Assembly (NCBI GenBank): GCA_944470555.2
Contig: OX104129.1
Location: forward strand, 83,350,820 to 83,414,819
Direction: 5' to 3'
Origin: Heterobilharzia americana
Lineage: Eukaryota; Platyhelminthes; Trematoda; Strigeidida; Schistosomatidae
DNA: 64,000 nucleotides
Shown: one piece after another, positions 11,151-22,775 of the stretch
Numbering within the stretch: the first letter of the stretch is position 1
How the letters are laid out: each line of letters starts with the position of its first letter
Notes under the pieces: model-generated
Told to the model about the DNA's origin: nothing
Databases searched by the model: none
The model's input: only the letters and a program-made list of their open reading frames with translations
Position numbers and translations under genes: made by a program

Positions 11151-11599
11151 ATGTCCAATGTCATGTCACACAAACTCGAAGATGTACAGGCGAAAACTAA
11201 CAAGTTGGCAGAGGAGGGGAGGGAAGGTGAGGAAGGAAAAGAAGATGGGAGGGACTTCTCTCAGACGAATGTAGAGAAGACTCAGGTGATGAAGATATCC
11301 AACGAACAGCGAATTCCAACAACAACAAGCACCAGTATTCATCATCGGGAGGAATCTAAAGGTGGTAGTCTCTTTCTCCTAGCTAAGCAAGGTAGCTTCG
11401 TGTCAACTACAGGTGGTGGTGGCGCTACAGATCATGATGTCGAAATCACGATCAGAAAGACAGTAAGAAGACAGGCCTTCCTTCATCAATCAGAAATCAG
11501 TGTGGAGATCTACTTCACTGAACTGCACTGCACTGCAATGCACTCCACATGTCATGCAGACGTTTAACTTTCAGGTTTCGAATGTAGAAGCAATTTAAG

Positions 11600-13130
11600 T
11601 GACAAATGCAGCACATCCATTCAGTTATAGAGAGGACTATATTGATGAATGTTTATTTGAGAAGGGATAGTGCAACTGAAATCTTGAAGAACTTGCTGTC
11701 AAGACCACAGAGTGTATTCCTTGCTGGTAAACTAAACACCATCTCAACTCACTGTGTAAATACAAGTTTGCTTACCCTTCAAAATCCACACTAATAAACT
11801 CTTACGAGTTAAAGCAAAGTCTTAGTGACTCACACATATGGAAGAGGATGAAAAAGTGATTAGTTTCGACGTGATAAGTCATTATACTAAAATACCAATG
11901 AATATGTCACTAAAGGCAGTCACGAATCAACTAAATACTCACTCACAACATACTCACACAACTAGAATATCGTTTGATGAGATCATATTAGGCTTACAAT
12001 TGTCCCCGACATCCACAATCCTCAAGATTCAGGACAAAATATACAGACAAACAAAAGGCGTGGCAATCACATCACCACTAAACACAATCGTGGCACATAG
12101 ATTTATGCATTGTTGGGAAAACACAACTTCACAAACACTCAATCCTGCATCAAACATATGCTGGTGATATGTGAATGACACATTCACTGTGTTCAAATCA
12201 CAACATTTCGACAATTCCCTCACACATTTGAACTCAGCAGTAGATGCAATCGAATTCACTTACGAGGTAGAGAATGAAGGAGGAGAATTGCTGATGTTGG
12301 ATTGCAGGATGAGAGGCAGAACAGACGGTAGGTTGTGAAGGAAAGTCTACAGGAAACCGACACATTCCAACGAGTATCTGTCTACACTTCACGTCATCCC
12401 ATCCAACATCAGTGAAAGCAGGTTTAGTCAAATGTCTCAGTGATTGTACAGCTAGAAAACTGACTACTCATTGCAAAGACCTATTCAGCGAACTGAAACA
12501 CATAAAATAAGAGATGATGCTTAATAATTATCCCCCACTGTTCACAAAAACTTCGTGCAAACATAAAAGAAAGGAAATGATAACAATTACAACACAAGTA
12601 CGAATAAGAATGACAACTCGAGTAGGAAGGAGTTCACAACCTCCATTGTGTTACAATATCAGGGTGGGGGTGGGGGGGATGTCAGAATCTCCATGTTGGA
12701 TCCTCAAGGAAGCTTCAATTACTGTGGCATTCATACCCACTTGCAAACTCACTCAGAGAGAAGCTTAGTCGACTGGCTTGACGATTCGATAGAACCAATT
12801 CAGTAAAATAATATAGTCTATCAAATTCCATGTAGTGACTGCAAGTGAGGTCAGATACATAGATCCAACTAACCAGTCTGAGTAAGTTAGATTAATGGAA
12901 CAGTTGACTATAGAATGACAGATGTGAATAAGATCAGTAATATGGGGAAGATGACTCGGCTGATGCAATGTAAGGAGTAGAGCACAACCACACAATATGG
13001 TGGAATGAAACCACTGTACTGAATCAAGTTGAGTATAATTAGATGGAGAGTGGGAGAGATTGATTAGTGAGTCTTTGTTCATTGAATCAACACCCATGAT
13101 AACACATGTAGTAGAAATGACTCAGCGCCT
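11600..13130 (+). pseudogene. Penelope-like element, RT plus degenerate GIY-YIG region
   Basis: Plus-strand translation shows VISFDVISHYTKIPMNMSLK (PLE RT motif A), then LKIQDKIYRQTKGVAITSPL (motif B zone, normally MGSPL), then YVNDTFTVFKS (motif C, Y-V-D-D expected, here V-N-D). FTYEVENEGGELLMLDCR and VYRKPTHSNEYLS follow. After a long simple-sequence-rich linker, NNIVYQIPCSDCK starts the GIY-YIG part, which decays into stops by 13130. Stops near 12166 and 12338 and the altered catalytic triad make it dead. The same copy recurs inverted at 20176-21700 and, partly, at 15397-16506. Confidence 0.8.
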
Positions 13131-13141
13131 ATTCCAGAGAT

Positions 13142-13655
13142 GTGGCACTCAGCATAAAGAACAAGATCCGAATTTTCAACACTAATTTCAATTCAGTGCT
13201 TCTATATCATACGGAGATTTGTAGCGCTAAGAAATGCATTTCTAACAAACCTTATATCTTTCTCAATAACTGCCTATGGTGGCTTAATGCTGAAACTCAG
13301 AAGAAGAGAACAAAAAGAATACGCAACAAGGGTTCCTAGTGGAACATACCGCTTCAGTAGCACGTCTCCAGTGAACTCTGTTCTCTGAGATCTTTTGAAC
13401 CTGGTACCACGACAGCCCAGCAGCTCTCATTCCTTCCTCGCACGACCTCCTCCATGTCACCCTCACCACGGACACACAACTCGTCACTTCTCATGGGGAT
13501 TCCACTCAAGTGCCTGGCCTGACGTGTGATGTCCTCAGTCGGCCTTCTCAGGGTATGCCCAACCCAATGCATCTCCACTTCCTCCTGCATATTTGTTGAG
13601 TGATAGGTTCTTGGTTGGTTTGTTCCCAGACGGGACAAATAATAAATAATAATAA
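13142..13655 (+). mobile_element. RTE 3' fragment with its middle inverted in place
   Basis: 13142-13329 reads as plus-strand RTE C-terminal region (CACTCAGCATAAAGAACAAG onward). 13330-13631 is minus-strand RTE, from the 3'-end motif GGTTCCTAGTGGAACATAC back to the TTCCCAGA site. 13632-13655 resumes the plus-strand 3' tail (GGGACAAATAATAAATAATA). The two ends of the flipped part are where the uninverted element would be continuous, so this reads as a local inversion, not two insertions. Confidence 0.75.
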
Positions 13656-13913
13656 ATGGAATTGGTTCTACAGATATACAATTTCAGGTCTTGTCTTCGA
13701 ATGAAGTATTGGAATTCTATCAATTCAAGCCACAGAGGAAGTACTTTCAATGTCTTCTTTTACTTTGATTCTGTTATTAATGCACTATCGAGTAATTATT
13801 TTCTTTCTTAAACGACATTGTCTCAATTCACCGTTGATCATTACAGTTGTCATATAAAAGCCTACTGATTTACAGTAGATTGTTACTTATTTCCAACATT
13901 TGTAAATACTGTA

Positions 13914-14130
13914 ACAGAAGTTGAAAATATGAACAGTCGGATTCTGACCCAGTGGATAACTCAGTGGTAACGCTCTGGCCACGGGTTCAGTTCGTGGCGG
14001 GGTCGTGGTTTCGCACTGATGAGGAGTCCTTACTAGGACGAAACGGGTGTCCAGTACTCCCAGGTTTTCTTTTTTTCCTCCAACTGATGTCAATCTACGA
14101 TGAATAACAGCTGGAAATATTTCTAAATGC
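13914..14130 (+). mobile_element. tRNA-headed SINE (family 2) with decayed hammerhead
   Basis: The head reads CCAGTGGATAACTCAGTGGT (A-box-like) and GGGTTCAGTTCG (B-box-like), as in a tRNA-derived pol III promoter. Around 14016-14063 lies the hammerhead region: TGAGGAGTCC, loop TTACTA, GGACGAAAC. Compared with the intact copy at 47707, the first core base (C3) is A and the palindromic stem III reads ACGGGTGT, so self-cleavage is unlikely. The 3' body ends with the shared CAACTGATGTCAATCTACGA and GATGAATAA. Confidence 0.75.
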
Positions 14131-14291
14131 GATTTTACAGCTTTAATAAATGAATCCGTTGAAAGAAACACTTGCTAAGCTGAATTTTTGTCGTACTCAT
14201 TACGTCATGTTAAATTTTATGGCTTCACTAACACTATCATCACATTTATGGATTATTACGTAATCTTTATTCTCTCTTTCTGTGTTACTTT

Positions 14292-15393
14292 ATTGATTCT
14301 GAGACATGTCATCACCTAAAATCTCCAACCATTGGTTTTCTTGTCCCGCAGACCCCGATCAGATAGTTTGCATCGCCCTGCATGGATGGCTCAAACGAAC
14401 AGTAACACTCTTCATCCACTGATGCCATGTTTAAGTCTGACAGCTGCTGGCCTTTTTCTACGCTTAACATATGTCAGCTAACGTTACGCTACAAGGCACA
14501 CAGTGACCAGGCATGTGTAACATAACCCCGAACTATCTCAGTTGACGGAGATTCACAACTATGTGAACTAGTCCATCTCTCCACCCTAAAACTCAACACC
14601 TCACATCTGCGTCACTCATGTGGTGACGCCATGAAATATGAACTATGCTATCAAGGCAATGGTGATCAAACACTTGAAACTTTCTCATGTCTCTCACCGT
14701 TGATGCCCGTGTATCACAGCCATACAATAGTACAGAGCGGACTGCAGCACAGTACACTCGACCCTTTATAGACAGACAATCAGATATCGCGGCGGTGCCA
14801 CAGATGGCGTTAGTGAGCAAAAGCCAGCCAAGACTTTTGTATCCGTACAGAGATTTAGTCGGTCACTGAGCCACCAGTAGTGATCCGATTCCCTAGATAC
14901 ATGAAGTTTTGAACGCGATCGACCACTTCACTCTCTATTGTTAGCCAATGTGTCTTTAAAGACCAACTCCGGAGCACCAATGTGCACTTGTGTTTGTGTT
15001 TGTCTTGTAACAACTTTATCCATGTTATTTTTCTGCATACTTCTTCTAAAACATCATCTGTGTTACCTTCTAAGCAGGTGTTAAAACTTGTTTGAGAGAA
15101 ATTTCGTTCACTTCCTAAACTTTTCTGCTTTTAGTAAACAGATTGGTTGATGCGATTGTCTGCAGAAACGAATGCAGACTGAATACCAAAGATTACCAAT
15201 CAGTTGTGTTTGTATCATCCATCTACTTCCTCAGAGTGAGAAGTGATAAGATTTGGAAACAAGTTGTTTTCTGACATCCAAGTACAAATCATATAGCATT
15301 TCAAAATCGCAGATGTTAGAGAAACGAAGGTTTATTATTATTAGTCCCTTAGGTTCCTAATGGAACACATCACCTCACTAGCACGTCTCCATT
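14292..15393 (-). repeat. Inverted copy of 1709-2811
   Basis: Reverse complement of 1709-2811, nearly base for base. It includes the non-LTR fragment (75-residue RT C-terminal frame at 14820-14593), the former 3' target duplication of the first RTE, and about 60 bp of that RTE's tail (15341-15393). It therefore derives from a locus that already carried the RTE insertion. Confidence 0.93.
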
Positions 15394-15396
15394 TTG

Positions 15397-16506
15397 CACA
15401 TCTCTGGAATAGGTGCTGAGTCATTTCTACTACATGTGTTATCATGGGTGTTGATTCAATGAACAAAGACTCACTAATCAATCTCTCCCACTCTCCATCT
15501 AATTATACTCAACTTGATTCAGTACAGTGGTTTCATTCCACCATATTGTGTGGTTGTGCTCTACTCCTTACATTGCATCAGCCGAGTCATCTTCCCCATA
15601 TTACTGATCTTATTCACATCTGTCATTCTATAGTCAACTGTTCCATTAATCTAACTTACTCAGACTGGTTAGTTGGATCTATGTATCTGACCTCACTTGC
15701 AGTCACTACATGGAATTTGATAGACTATATTATTTTACTGAATTGGTTCTATCGAATCGTCAAGCCAGTCGACTAAGCTTCTCTCTGAGTGAGTTTGCAA
15801 GTGGGTATGAATGCCACAGTAATTGAAGCTTCCTTGAGGATCCAACATGGAGATTCTGACATCCCCCCCACCCCCACCCTGATATTGTAACACAATGGAG
15901 GTTGTGAACTCCTTCCTACTCGAGTTGTCATTCTTATTCGTACTTGTGTTGTAATTGTTATCATTTCCTTTCTTTTATGTTTGCACGAAGTTTTTGTGAA
16001 CAGTGGGGGATAATTATTAAGCATCATCTCTTATTTTATGTGTTTCAGTTCGCTGAATAGGTCTTTGCAATGAGTAGTCAGTTTTCTAGCTGTACAATCA
16101 CTGAGACATTTGACTAAACCTGCTTTCACTGATGTTGGATGGGATGACGTGAAGTGTAGACAGATACTCGTTGGAATGTGTCGGTTTCCTGTAGACTTTC
16201 CTTCACAACCTACCGTCTGTTCTGCCTCTCATCCTGCAATCCAACATCAGCAATTCTCCTCCTTCATTCTCTACCTCGTAAGTGAATTCGATTGCATCTA
16301 CTGCTGAGTTCAAATGTGTGAGGGAATTGTCGAAATGTTGTGATTTGAACACAGTGAATGTGTCATTCACATATCACCAGCATATGTTTGATGCAGGATT
16401 GAGTGTTTGTGAAGTTGTGTTTTCCCAACAATGCATAAATCTATGTGCCACGATTGTGTTTAGTGGTGATGTGATTGCCACGCCTTCTGTTTGTCTGTAT
16501 ATTTTG
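15397..16506 (-). repeat. Inverted copy of the PLE part of the big duplication (about 12030-13144)
   Basis: Reverse complement of 12.03-13.14 kb and direct repeat of 20176-21290. It shares with the 20176 copy a short extra CCATTTTG at the edge that the 13144 end lacks. At about 16506-16530 the match stops within PLE RT coding sequence, and a different PLE continues. Confidence 0.9.
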
Positions 16507-16780
16507 TTCTGAATCTTGAAGACTGTGGAGGTGAGGCATTTCTGTATTACCGTGAAGGGAGTTTTGGTCGATAAAAGGATTAGGTATATAAAATCTACAT
16601 GAACCTGACAGTCCCTTAACTTTCTTAGTTCCTGCCCAATAATGTACAACCGAGGTTTAGTGAAATGCATTTTGGAAAGAATCCAAAGTGTCTGCACAAC
16701 AAATACACTTGAAGAAGAATTCAAATTTTTATCAGAGACACCAAAGTAAAACGCATATCCTCTGAAGTTCATCAATCATT
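16506..16780 (-). pseudogene. PLE RT fragment of a different copy, fused to 15397-16506
   Basis: The minus-strand frame 16775-16374 runs without a stop from new sequence (CQVHVDFIYLILLSTKTPFT, LTSTVFKIQ) into the shared NKIYRQTEGVAITSP. The new part aligns in register with the PLE RT upstream of motif B but differs from the copies at 12 kb and 21 kb. This is what recombination between two homologous PLEs would leave. Confidence 0.65.
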
Positions 16781-16831
16781 ATGCAAACGTCCCAATGTTG
16801 AGAACTAATCGGTATTCAGTCCTGAAGGAGG

Positions 16832-17260
16832 ATGTTTACATCACGCTACCGTATAGGGGTGATCAGACAATATGATCTTAAGAAATACTATGCAGCCAAG
16901 CTAAATGTAATCGGGAAAACGAAAGCTATGCTTCAAAATAAACCTTATCATTACACAGATGATTACGTCACATCCCTCTGTATACACCAACCTATATCTG
17001 CGTGCGGTGACACATACATTGGGACGAGTAATCGAACTATGAAGTCGACAGTGGTGGAACATGTCCCTAAATGGCTAGAAAAACAATTACATTCAAACAA
17101 TCCGGTAGATACAGATGGCAGATAGATATCATCGTCGATAGGTAAACACACTATAGAAACAAGTCTCAGGATTGACCCCAAAAAAGTCTTTACAACATTG
17201 TATGGAAGTTGTCAAAAGCGTTTACTTGGGTTCATTAAAACTTTAGTCATACGAAAGTTC
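16832..17260 (+). pseudogene. Penelope-like GIY-YIG endonuclease fragment
   Basis: A 97-residue frame carries KYYAAKLNVIGKTKAML, a linker, then SACGDTYIGTSNRTMKSTVV and EHVPKWLEKQL, which match the GIY-YIG core (YIG at the TYIG) and the following conserved EH-P-W of PLE nucleases. The tail decays after 17125. The RT is absent. Confidence 0.75.
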
Positions 17261-17740
17261 GAAAATGATTCATCCTTACCTTAAACCTACCTTTGTAATC
17301 GTTATCTTCTTTCATTTTCTTACCTTCATGACTGAACTGTGTAAATTTCTCCCAAAGTGAAGAAAGTTTATAACTGGAAGTGGATAGATAATATCTTTAC
17401 AACGACAGTTTGAGGCCCCGCTTTTCATCAAGTAGCTATTAAGCAAACTGAAGACATACAATCAAATGGTAGGAGATGAAATCTGGATAGTTTAAATATG
17501 AAGTGAAGAGAAAGGCTTATAGCTAGGGATGAGGATGATGGTGGTTTAGTGTCCTGTGAACATTGGTATTTTGTTGTGTATGTTTCATCATCCCGCTTGA
17601 TGAAATCCCTTCATAAAGAATTTTATCATTAATTTTGAATCATCTTGAACGGAAGTTTGTAAACGTTTCTTGATGTGTATATATATATATAGTTTAACCA
17701 CTTTGACAACCTATATGAATTCAACTGTGTTGGAGATTGT
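17261..17740. other. AT-rich spacer
   Basis: No assignable coding frame or repeat apart from a short TA run near 17679-17690. Confidence 0.45.
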
Positions 17741-17825
17741 AATGATGGATAGTGGCTAGCAGTGGAATCCAGGATGCTCATCTCGTCTTATTTGGCACTC
17801 TTCAGCTGGATATCTCAGAAGAAAC
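17741..17825 (-). mobile_element. Sm-alpha-like SINE fragment with decayed hammerhead
   Basis: On the minus strand: ATATCCAG, core CTGAAGA, stem II GTGC/CAAATA/AGAC, GAGA, then TGAGCATC and CTGGATTCCACTGCTAGCC. The stem I partners ATCCAG and CTGGAT are kept. The GAAA core reads GAGA and stem II is mispaired, so it should be inactive. Confidence 0.75.
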
Positions 17826-18404
17826 CGATCAATCCGGTCTAATCAACAACAGTATGATATAGAAACAATTATACTAATGTGTTACAGTTCCTTTCAGCAA
17901 CTAACTAGTGAGTATTAATTTGAGTTTATCATAAGGAAAGTGAGACTGTTTCAAGTTCACATAAAATATTAATGTTAGACAACGAAGAACACTATCACTA
18001 AAGACGAATTCCTATTCTTTCCTTCTTAGATACGTTAACACCTGTATATGTTTGTTTTTCAACTTTAGGCGTCAAAAAATACCATGAAAAAATGTTTGTT
18101 TTTTCTTTCTTCAATATTTACACATCTATTTATAAATAAGACGGATATAATGAACAGCTTGGCTACAGACATAACTGTCGCATGACTCTTTTGTACGCAA
18201 ACATTTGTGATCTTAAATACAAAAGGCATAGAACAGATGAAGAAAAATTCTTTTGTATTAATGTTCCTCATTAAAACTGAATGAAATCTCGATATGTAAC
18301 ATATTGTTTTCTTATTCGACTCCATATACACATTGGTTTGTAATATTTTTTTACCAAATGCTTAAAATCTGTCTTGTTGGATAAGTTTTAAAATGAATTT
18401 CTTA
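17826..18404. other. AT-rich spacer
   Basis: Only an 88-codon minus-strand frame at 18331-18065 without recognisable features; no repeat seen. Confidence 0.4.
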
Positions 18405-19353
18405 ACAGCAGAGTCAATAATCTACTCCGATATTGTCACCCAGACGACAACCACGAGTATACGGAGTTCTCGAGTGGCTACCATCATGTCCCCAACAGCA
18501 TCGAAAACTCTCATGCAGTGGGAACCAGTCTCCTCCTTCTGGATCATGACAACAAGATGGATTCGACTCAAGAGGAAGAAAAGTCACAATCGTACAATGC
18601 CACACTACGCACCTAACAATGATGCAGATGAAGAGAAGAAGAAGGAATTGTACAGATAACTGCAATCAGCACAGGACAAGACCGGAACCCAGATGGCGAC
18701 ATCAAAATTCTAATGGGTAGTGTGACATGAATGCCAAACTGTGTGGAGCGGACAACACAGGAAGAGAACTCATCATGGATCGAGAAGCACTTGGTAAAAT
18801 GAATGAGAACGGAGAATTGTTTGCAGAATTCTTTACATTCAACGATTTGGTTGGTGATTGGAGTCAGTGTGTACAAACACAAGGATATTCACAAAGTGAC
18901 ATGGACTTCAGCAGATGGACACATTTAAAACTTTTCAAAAAACTACAGACATTCATCAACAGCTACCACCCACGCTGACTCGATAGTGAAGATCAGATGA
19001 CCAAAAAGAATAAGCAACAAGGAACTCACTCTGGCTAGCAACGAACCAACCAAGAACCTATCACCGAACAAATATGCACTGGAAGGGAGTGGAGATGGAT
19101 TGGATTGGGCATACACTGAGAATATCATTACGGGACATCACTCGCCAGGCTATGTACTCGAGTGGAATCCGAAGAGGAAACCACGAGTTGGGTATCGAAT
19201 CGAGGGTGACATGGAGTAGATCATATGAGGAAGAAATGACAGCTTGTGGGCAGTTGTGGAGTCAGGTTGAAAAGACTGCATAGGAGAGAGTGGAATGGAG
19301 AAGTGCTACTTAAGTAGTATGTTCCACTAAAAACCCAACAGAAAAATAATAAA
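18405..19353 (+). mobile_element. RTE copy with internal deletion (endonuclease fused to C-terminal region)
   Basis: 18405-18940 matches the middle and end of the RTE endonuclease (IIYSDIVTQTTTTS, later MNAKLCGADNTGRELIMDR). At about 18940 it jumps to the RTE C-terminal region (CTACAGACATTCATCAACAG) and continues to GTTCCACTAAAAACCCAAC with a short A/T-rich tail. The entire RT is missing. It is followed after about 30 bp by a minus-strand RTE copy, tail to tail. Confidence 0.8.
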
Positions 19354-19380
19354 ATGATTGTAAATATTATTTATTTTTCT

Positions 19381-20045
19381 CTTTGGTTCTTAGTGCAAAA
19401 TAGGGATTCCGTAGAATGCATCAATTCCGCTCCGTTCTCTGCAGTCTTTTGAACCTGGCGTCACGACTGCCCACAAGTTTTCATTTTTTTCCTCACATGA
19501 TCTCCTTCATGTCACTCTTGCCTCGGACACCCAACTCGTTGTTTCTCCTTTGGATTCCACTGGAGGGACTGGCCTGGCACGTGATGTCCCGAATCAGCCT
19601 TCTCAGGGTATGCCCAATCAAATCCACCTCCACTCCCTACTTCTGCATATTTGTTAGACAATAGGTTATTCGTTGCTTTGTTGCCAGAGTTCCTTGTTTC
19701 TTATTCTTATCATTTCTGGCCATCTGATCTTCAGTGTCAATATGGAGTGAGTGTAGGTGACAGCTGTTAATAAATGTCTTTAGTTTGTTGGAAATGCTTT
19801 TGGTGACGCGCCAAGTTATTGAAGCATCACATGGAACCACGTTCTTGATATTGGTGTTCAAAATCCGGATCTTCTTCACGCTTTCTGCTGGCTGAAGGCA
19901 GTAGATCTCCACACATTTCACATTTCCGATCCTGGTTTCGACATCCTCGTCTGTCTTGCCGGTAGTCGGAAGGATACTGCCAAGGTGGTTGTTGAAAGAG
20001 ACAACTAACTTCAGGTTTTCACACACTGACCAAGTATTATTTACT
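19381..20045 (-). mobile_element. RTE 3' fragment, minus strand, tail to tail with 18405-19353
   Basis: Minus-strand sequence from the 3' end (TTTGGTTCTTAGTGCAAAAT) back through the C-terminal region (SITWRVTKSISNKLKTFINS read in the frame at 20062-19637) to the NLKLVVSFNNHLGS zone. It is truncated upstream and contains stops. Confidence 0.8.
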
Positions 20046-20179
20046 CGATTACCACGTTTCAATCATAACTTCTTACTCCTCGTAATCATATCAATGTAAT
20101 CATACTACTTTCGACAGCGACTTTCCGTAGTCGTGTCACCTCATATTATTTGGTCTGATTTGTAGTACCATTTTGCACA

Positions 20180-21700
20180 TCTCTGGAATAGGTGCTGAGT
20201 CATTTCTACTACATGTGTTATCATGGGTGTTGATTCAATGAACAAAGACTCACTAATCAATCTCTCCCACTCTCCATCTAATTATACTCAACTTGATTCA
20301 GTACAGTGGTTTCATTCCACCATATTGTGTGGTTGTGCTCTACTCCTTACATTGCATCAGCCGAGTCATCTTCCCCATATTACTGATCTTATTCACATCT
20401 GTCATTCTATAGTCAACTGTTCCATTAATCTAACTTACTCAGACTGGTTAGTTGGATCTATGTATCTGACCTCACTTGCAGTCACTACATGGAATTTGAT
20501 AGACTATATTATTTTACTGAATTGGTTCTATCGAATCGTCAAGCCAGTCGACTAAGCTTCTCTCTGAGTGAGTTTGCAAGTGGGTATGAATGCCACAGTA
20601 ATTGAAGCTTCCTTGAGGATCCAACATGGAGATTCTGACATCCCCCCCCACCCCCACCCTGATATTGTAACACAATGGAGGTTGTGAACTCCTTCCTACT
20701 CGAGTTGTCATTCTTATTCGTACTTGTGTTGTAATTGTTATCATTTCCTTTCTTTATGTTTGCACGAAGTTTTTGTGAACAGTGGGGGATAATTATTAAG
20801 CATCATCTCTTATTTTATGTGTTTCAGTTCGCTGAATAGGTCTTTGCAATGAGTAGTCAGTTTTCTAGCTGTACAATCACTGAGACATTTGACTAAACCT
20901 GCTTTCACTGATGTTGGATGGGATGACGTGAAGTGTAGACAGATACTCGTTGGAATGTGTCGGTTTCCTGTAGACTTTCCTTCACAACCTACCGTCTGTT
21001 CTGCCTCTCATCCTGCAATCCAACATCAGCAATTCTCCTCCTTCATTCTCTACCTCGTAAGTGAATTCGATTGCATCTACTGCTGAGTTCAAATGTGTGA
21101 GGGAATTGTCGAAATGTTGTGATTTGAACACAGTGAATGTGTCATTCACATATCACCAGCATATGTTTGATGCAGGATTGAGTGTTTGTGAAGTTGTGTT
21201 TTCCCAACAATGCATAAATCTATGTGCCACGATTGTGTTTAGTGGTGATGTGATTGCCACGCCTTCTGTTTGTCTGTATATTTTGTCCTGAATCTTGAGG
21301 ATTGTGGATGTCGGGGACAATTGTAAGCCTAATATGATCTCATCAAACGATATTCTAGTTGTGTGAGTATGTTGTGAGTGAGTATTTAGTTGATTCGTGA
21401 CTGCCTTTAGTGACATATTCATTGGTATTTTAGTATAATGACTTATCACGTCGAAACTAATCACTTTTTCATCCTCTTCCATATGTGTGAGTCACTAAGA
21501 CTTTGCTTTAACTCGTAAGAGTTTATTAGTGTGGATTTTGAAGGGTAAGCAAACTTGTATTTACACAGTGAGTTGAGATGGTGTTTAGTTTACCAGCAAG
21601 GAATACACTCTGTGGTCTTGACAGCAAGTTCTTCAAGATTTCAGTTGCACTATCCCTTCTCAAATAAACATTCATCAATATAGTCCTCTCTATAACTGAA
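20180..21700 (-). pseudogene. PLE copy inside the right arm
   Basis: Same degraded PLE as at 11600-13130: VISFDVISHYTKIPMNMSLK, KIYRQTEGVAITSPL, then a stop before YVNDTF. It differs by scattered substitutions (for example TEGV here and TKGV in the left arm) and single-base indels in a C run near 20640. The RT and nuclease frames are broken, as in the other arm. Confidence 0.8.
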
Positions 21701-21794
21701 TGGATGTGCTGCATTTGTCACTTAAATTGCTTCTACATTCGAAACCTGAAAGTTAAACGTCTGCATGACATGTGGAGTGCATTGCAGTGCAGTG

Positions 21795-22775
21795 CAGTTC
21801 AGTGAAGTAGATCTCCACACTGATTTCTGATTGATGAAGGAAGGCCTGTCTTCTTACTGTCTTTCTGATCGTGATTTCGACATCATGATCTGTAGCGCCA
21901 CCACCACCTGTAGTTGACACGAAGCTACCTTGCTTAGCTAGGAGAAAGAGACTACCACCTTTAGATTCCTCCCGATGATGAATACTGGTGCTTGTTGTTG
22001 TTGGAATTCGCTGTTCGTTGGATATCTTCATCACCTGAGTCTTCTCTACATTCGTCTGAGAGAAGTCCCTCCCATCTTCTTTTCCTTCCTCACCTTCCCT
22101 CCCCTCCTCTGCCAACTTGTTAGTTTTCGCCTGTACATCTTCGAGTTTGTGCGACATGACATTGGACATAGATCATCATCGTTGGCGAAATGCAAATCTT
22201 CCTCTGGTGTCTTTTCATCGGTCCAGTCAGCGTATGCTCATATTCTCACAGCTCCTCACAGTTTTCTGTCACATGACCCACTTGAGTCCAGCCGAGTTGA
22301 GTCGAGTCGAGTTGACGACAATGAGGAAGATTATCGGTGATGATAGTAGGCGACATCCTGGTCATACTCCCTCCTGTCTTCACTTCGGAGGCATCACCTA
22401 GCTTTGCTTTCACTGTGAATCGTTTGGTGTGGAGCCTCCTCATGTAGCATAGCACATAGCTGTTGAATGAAGTTGATGAAGATTAGTGGCACTTAAACCG
22501 TAGTGTTGAAGCAGCTGCCTGGCAAATTACTCCTCAACGCTATCGATGGTATCGAGGGTCGTTTGAAAGTGGAAGAAGTTGAGGTAGAGAGTTGACTGCC
22601 ATTCTATGCTGCATTCTATGATGATGCTTAGCGTGGCGTGGCGTGGTGTTGAAATTTAATACGCATGTGATTTGACTTTCGTGAAGCCATCCAGTCAGAC
22701 TATTCAGATGTTAATTTTGAATCCAGAGTATGTTTTCATCTCTCCAGGATAATGTCGCTTGATATTTTGCTTGGT
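21795..22775 (-). mobile_element. Old RTE copy, uninterrupted version
   Basis: Minus-strand equivalent of 7192-7794 plus 11151-11545, continuous across 22170-22183. It is the pre-insertion allele of the nested pair. It is heavily mutated and has no tail. Confidence 0.85.
22170..22183 (-). other. Empty target site of the RTE insertion
   Basis: A single copy of the 14-bp target (AACGATGATGATCT on the minus strand) in an otherwise matching context on both sides. Confidence 0.93.

Larger units (their letters stand above)
7192..11545 (+). mobile_element. Old degenerate RTE copy, split by a younger RTE at 7795-11136
   Basis: 7192-7794 aligns with the RT region of the younger copy (9800-10290: the conserved upstream RT region through motif A and beyond), and 11151-11545 continues from just after FADD through the spacer. 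It is heavily mutated: motif A zone decayed, many stops, extra simple repeats. It ends without the usual 3' tail. The copy is cut exactly at the FADD-coding GATGATGATCT stretch by the younger element. The uninterrupted version lies in the other arm (about 21795-22775, minus strand). Confidence 0.8.
6328..13144 (+). repeat. Large inverted duplication, left arm (filled site)
   Basis: This arm is the reverse complement of 20176-23636, with only scattered mismatches in the stretches I compared (for example around 6600-6840, 7500-7780 and 11150-13100). It is 6817 bp long. Subtracting the RTE insertion and one target duplication (3342 + 14 bp) leaves 3461 bp, the length of the other arm. It holds in order: unassigned sequence with a CTGTCC minisatellite near 7161-7185, an old RTE copy, the younger RTE inside it, and a degraded PLE. 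Confidence 0.92.

Noticed and set aside
15444..15776. 110-codon frame repeated identically at three places (12765-13097 minus, 15444 plus, 20223 plus)
   Set aside because: It is antisense to the PLE nuclease end. The conservation reflects recent duplication of DNA, not protein selection.
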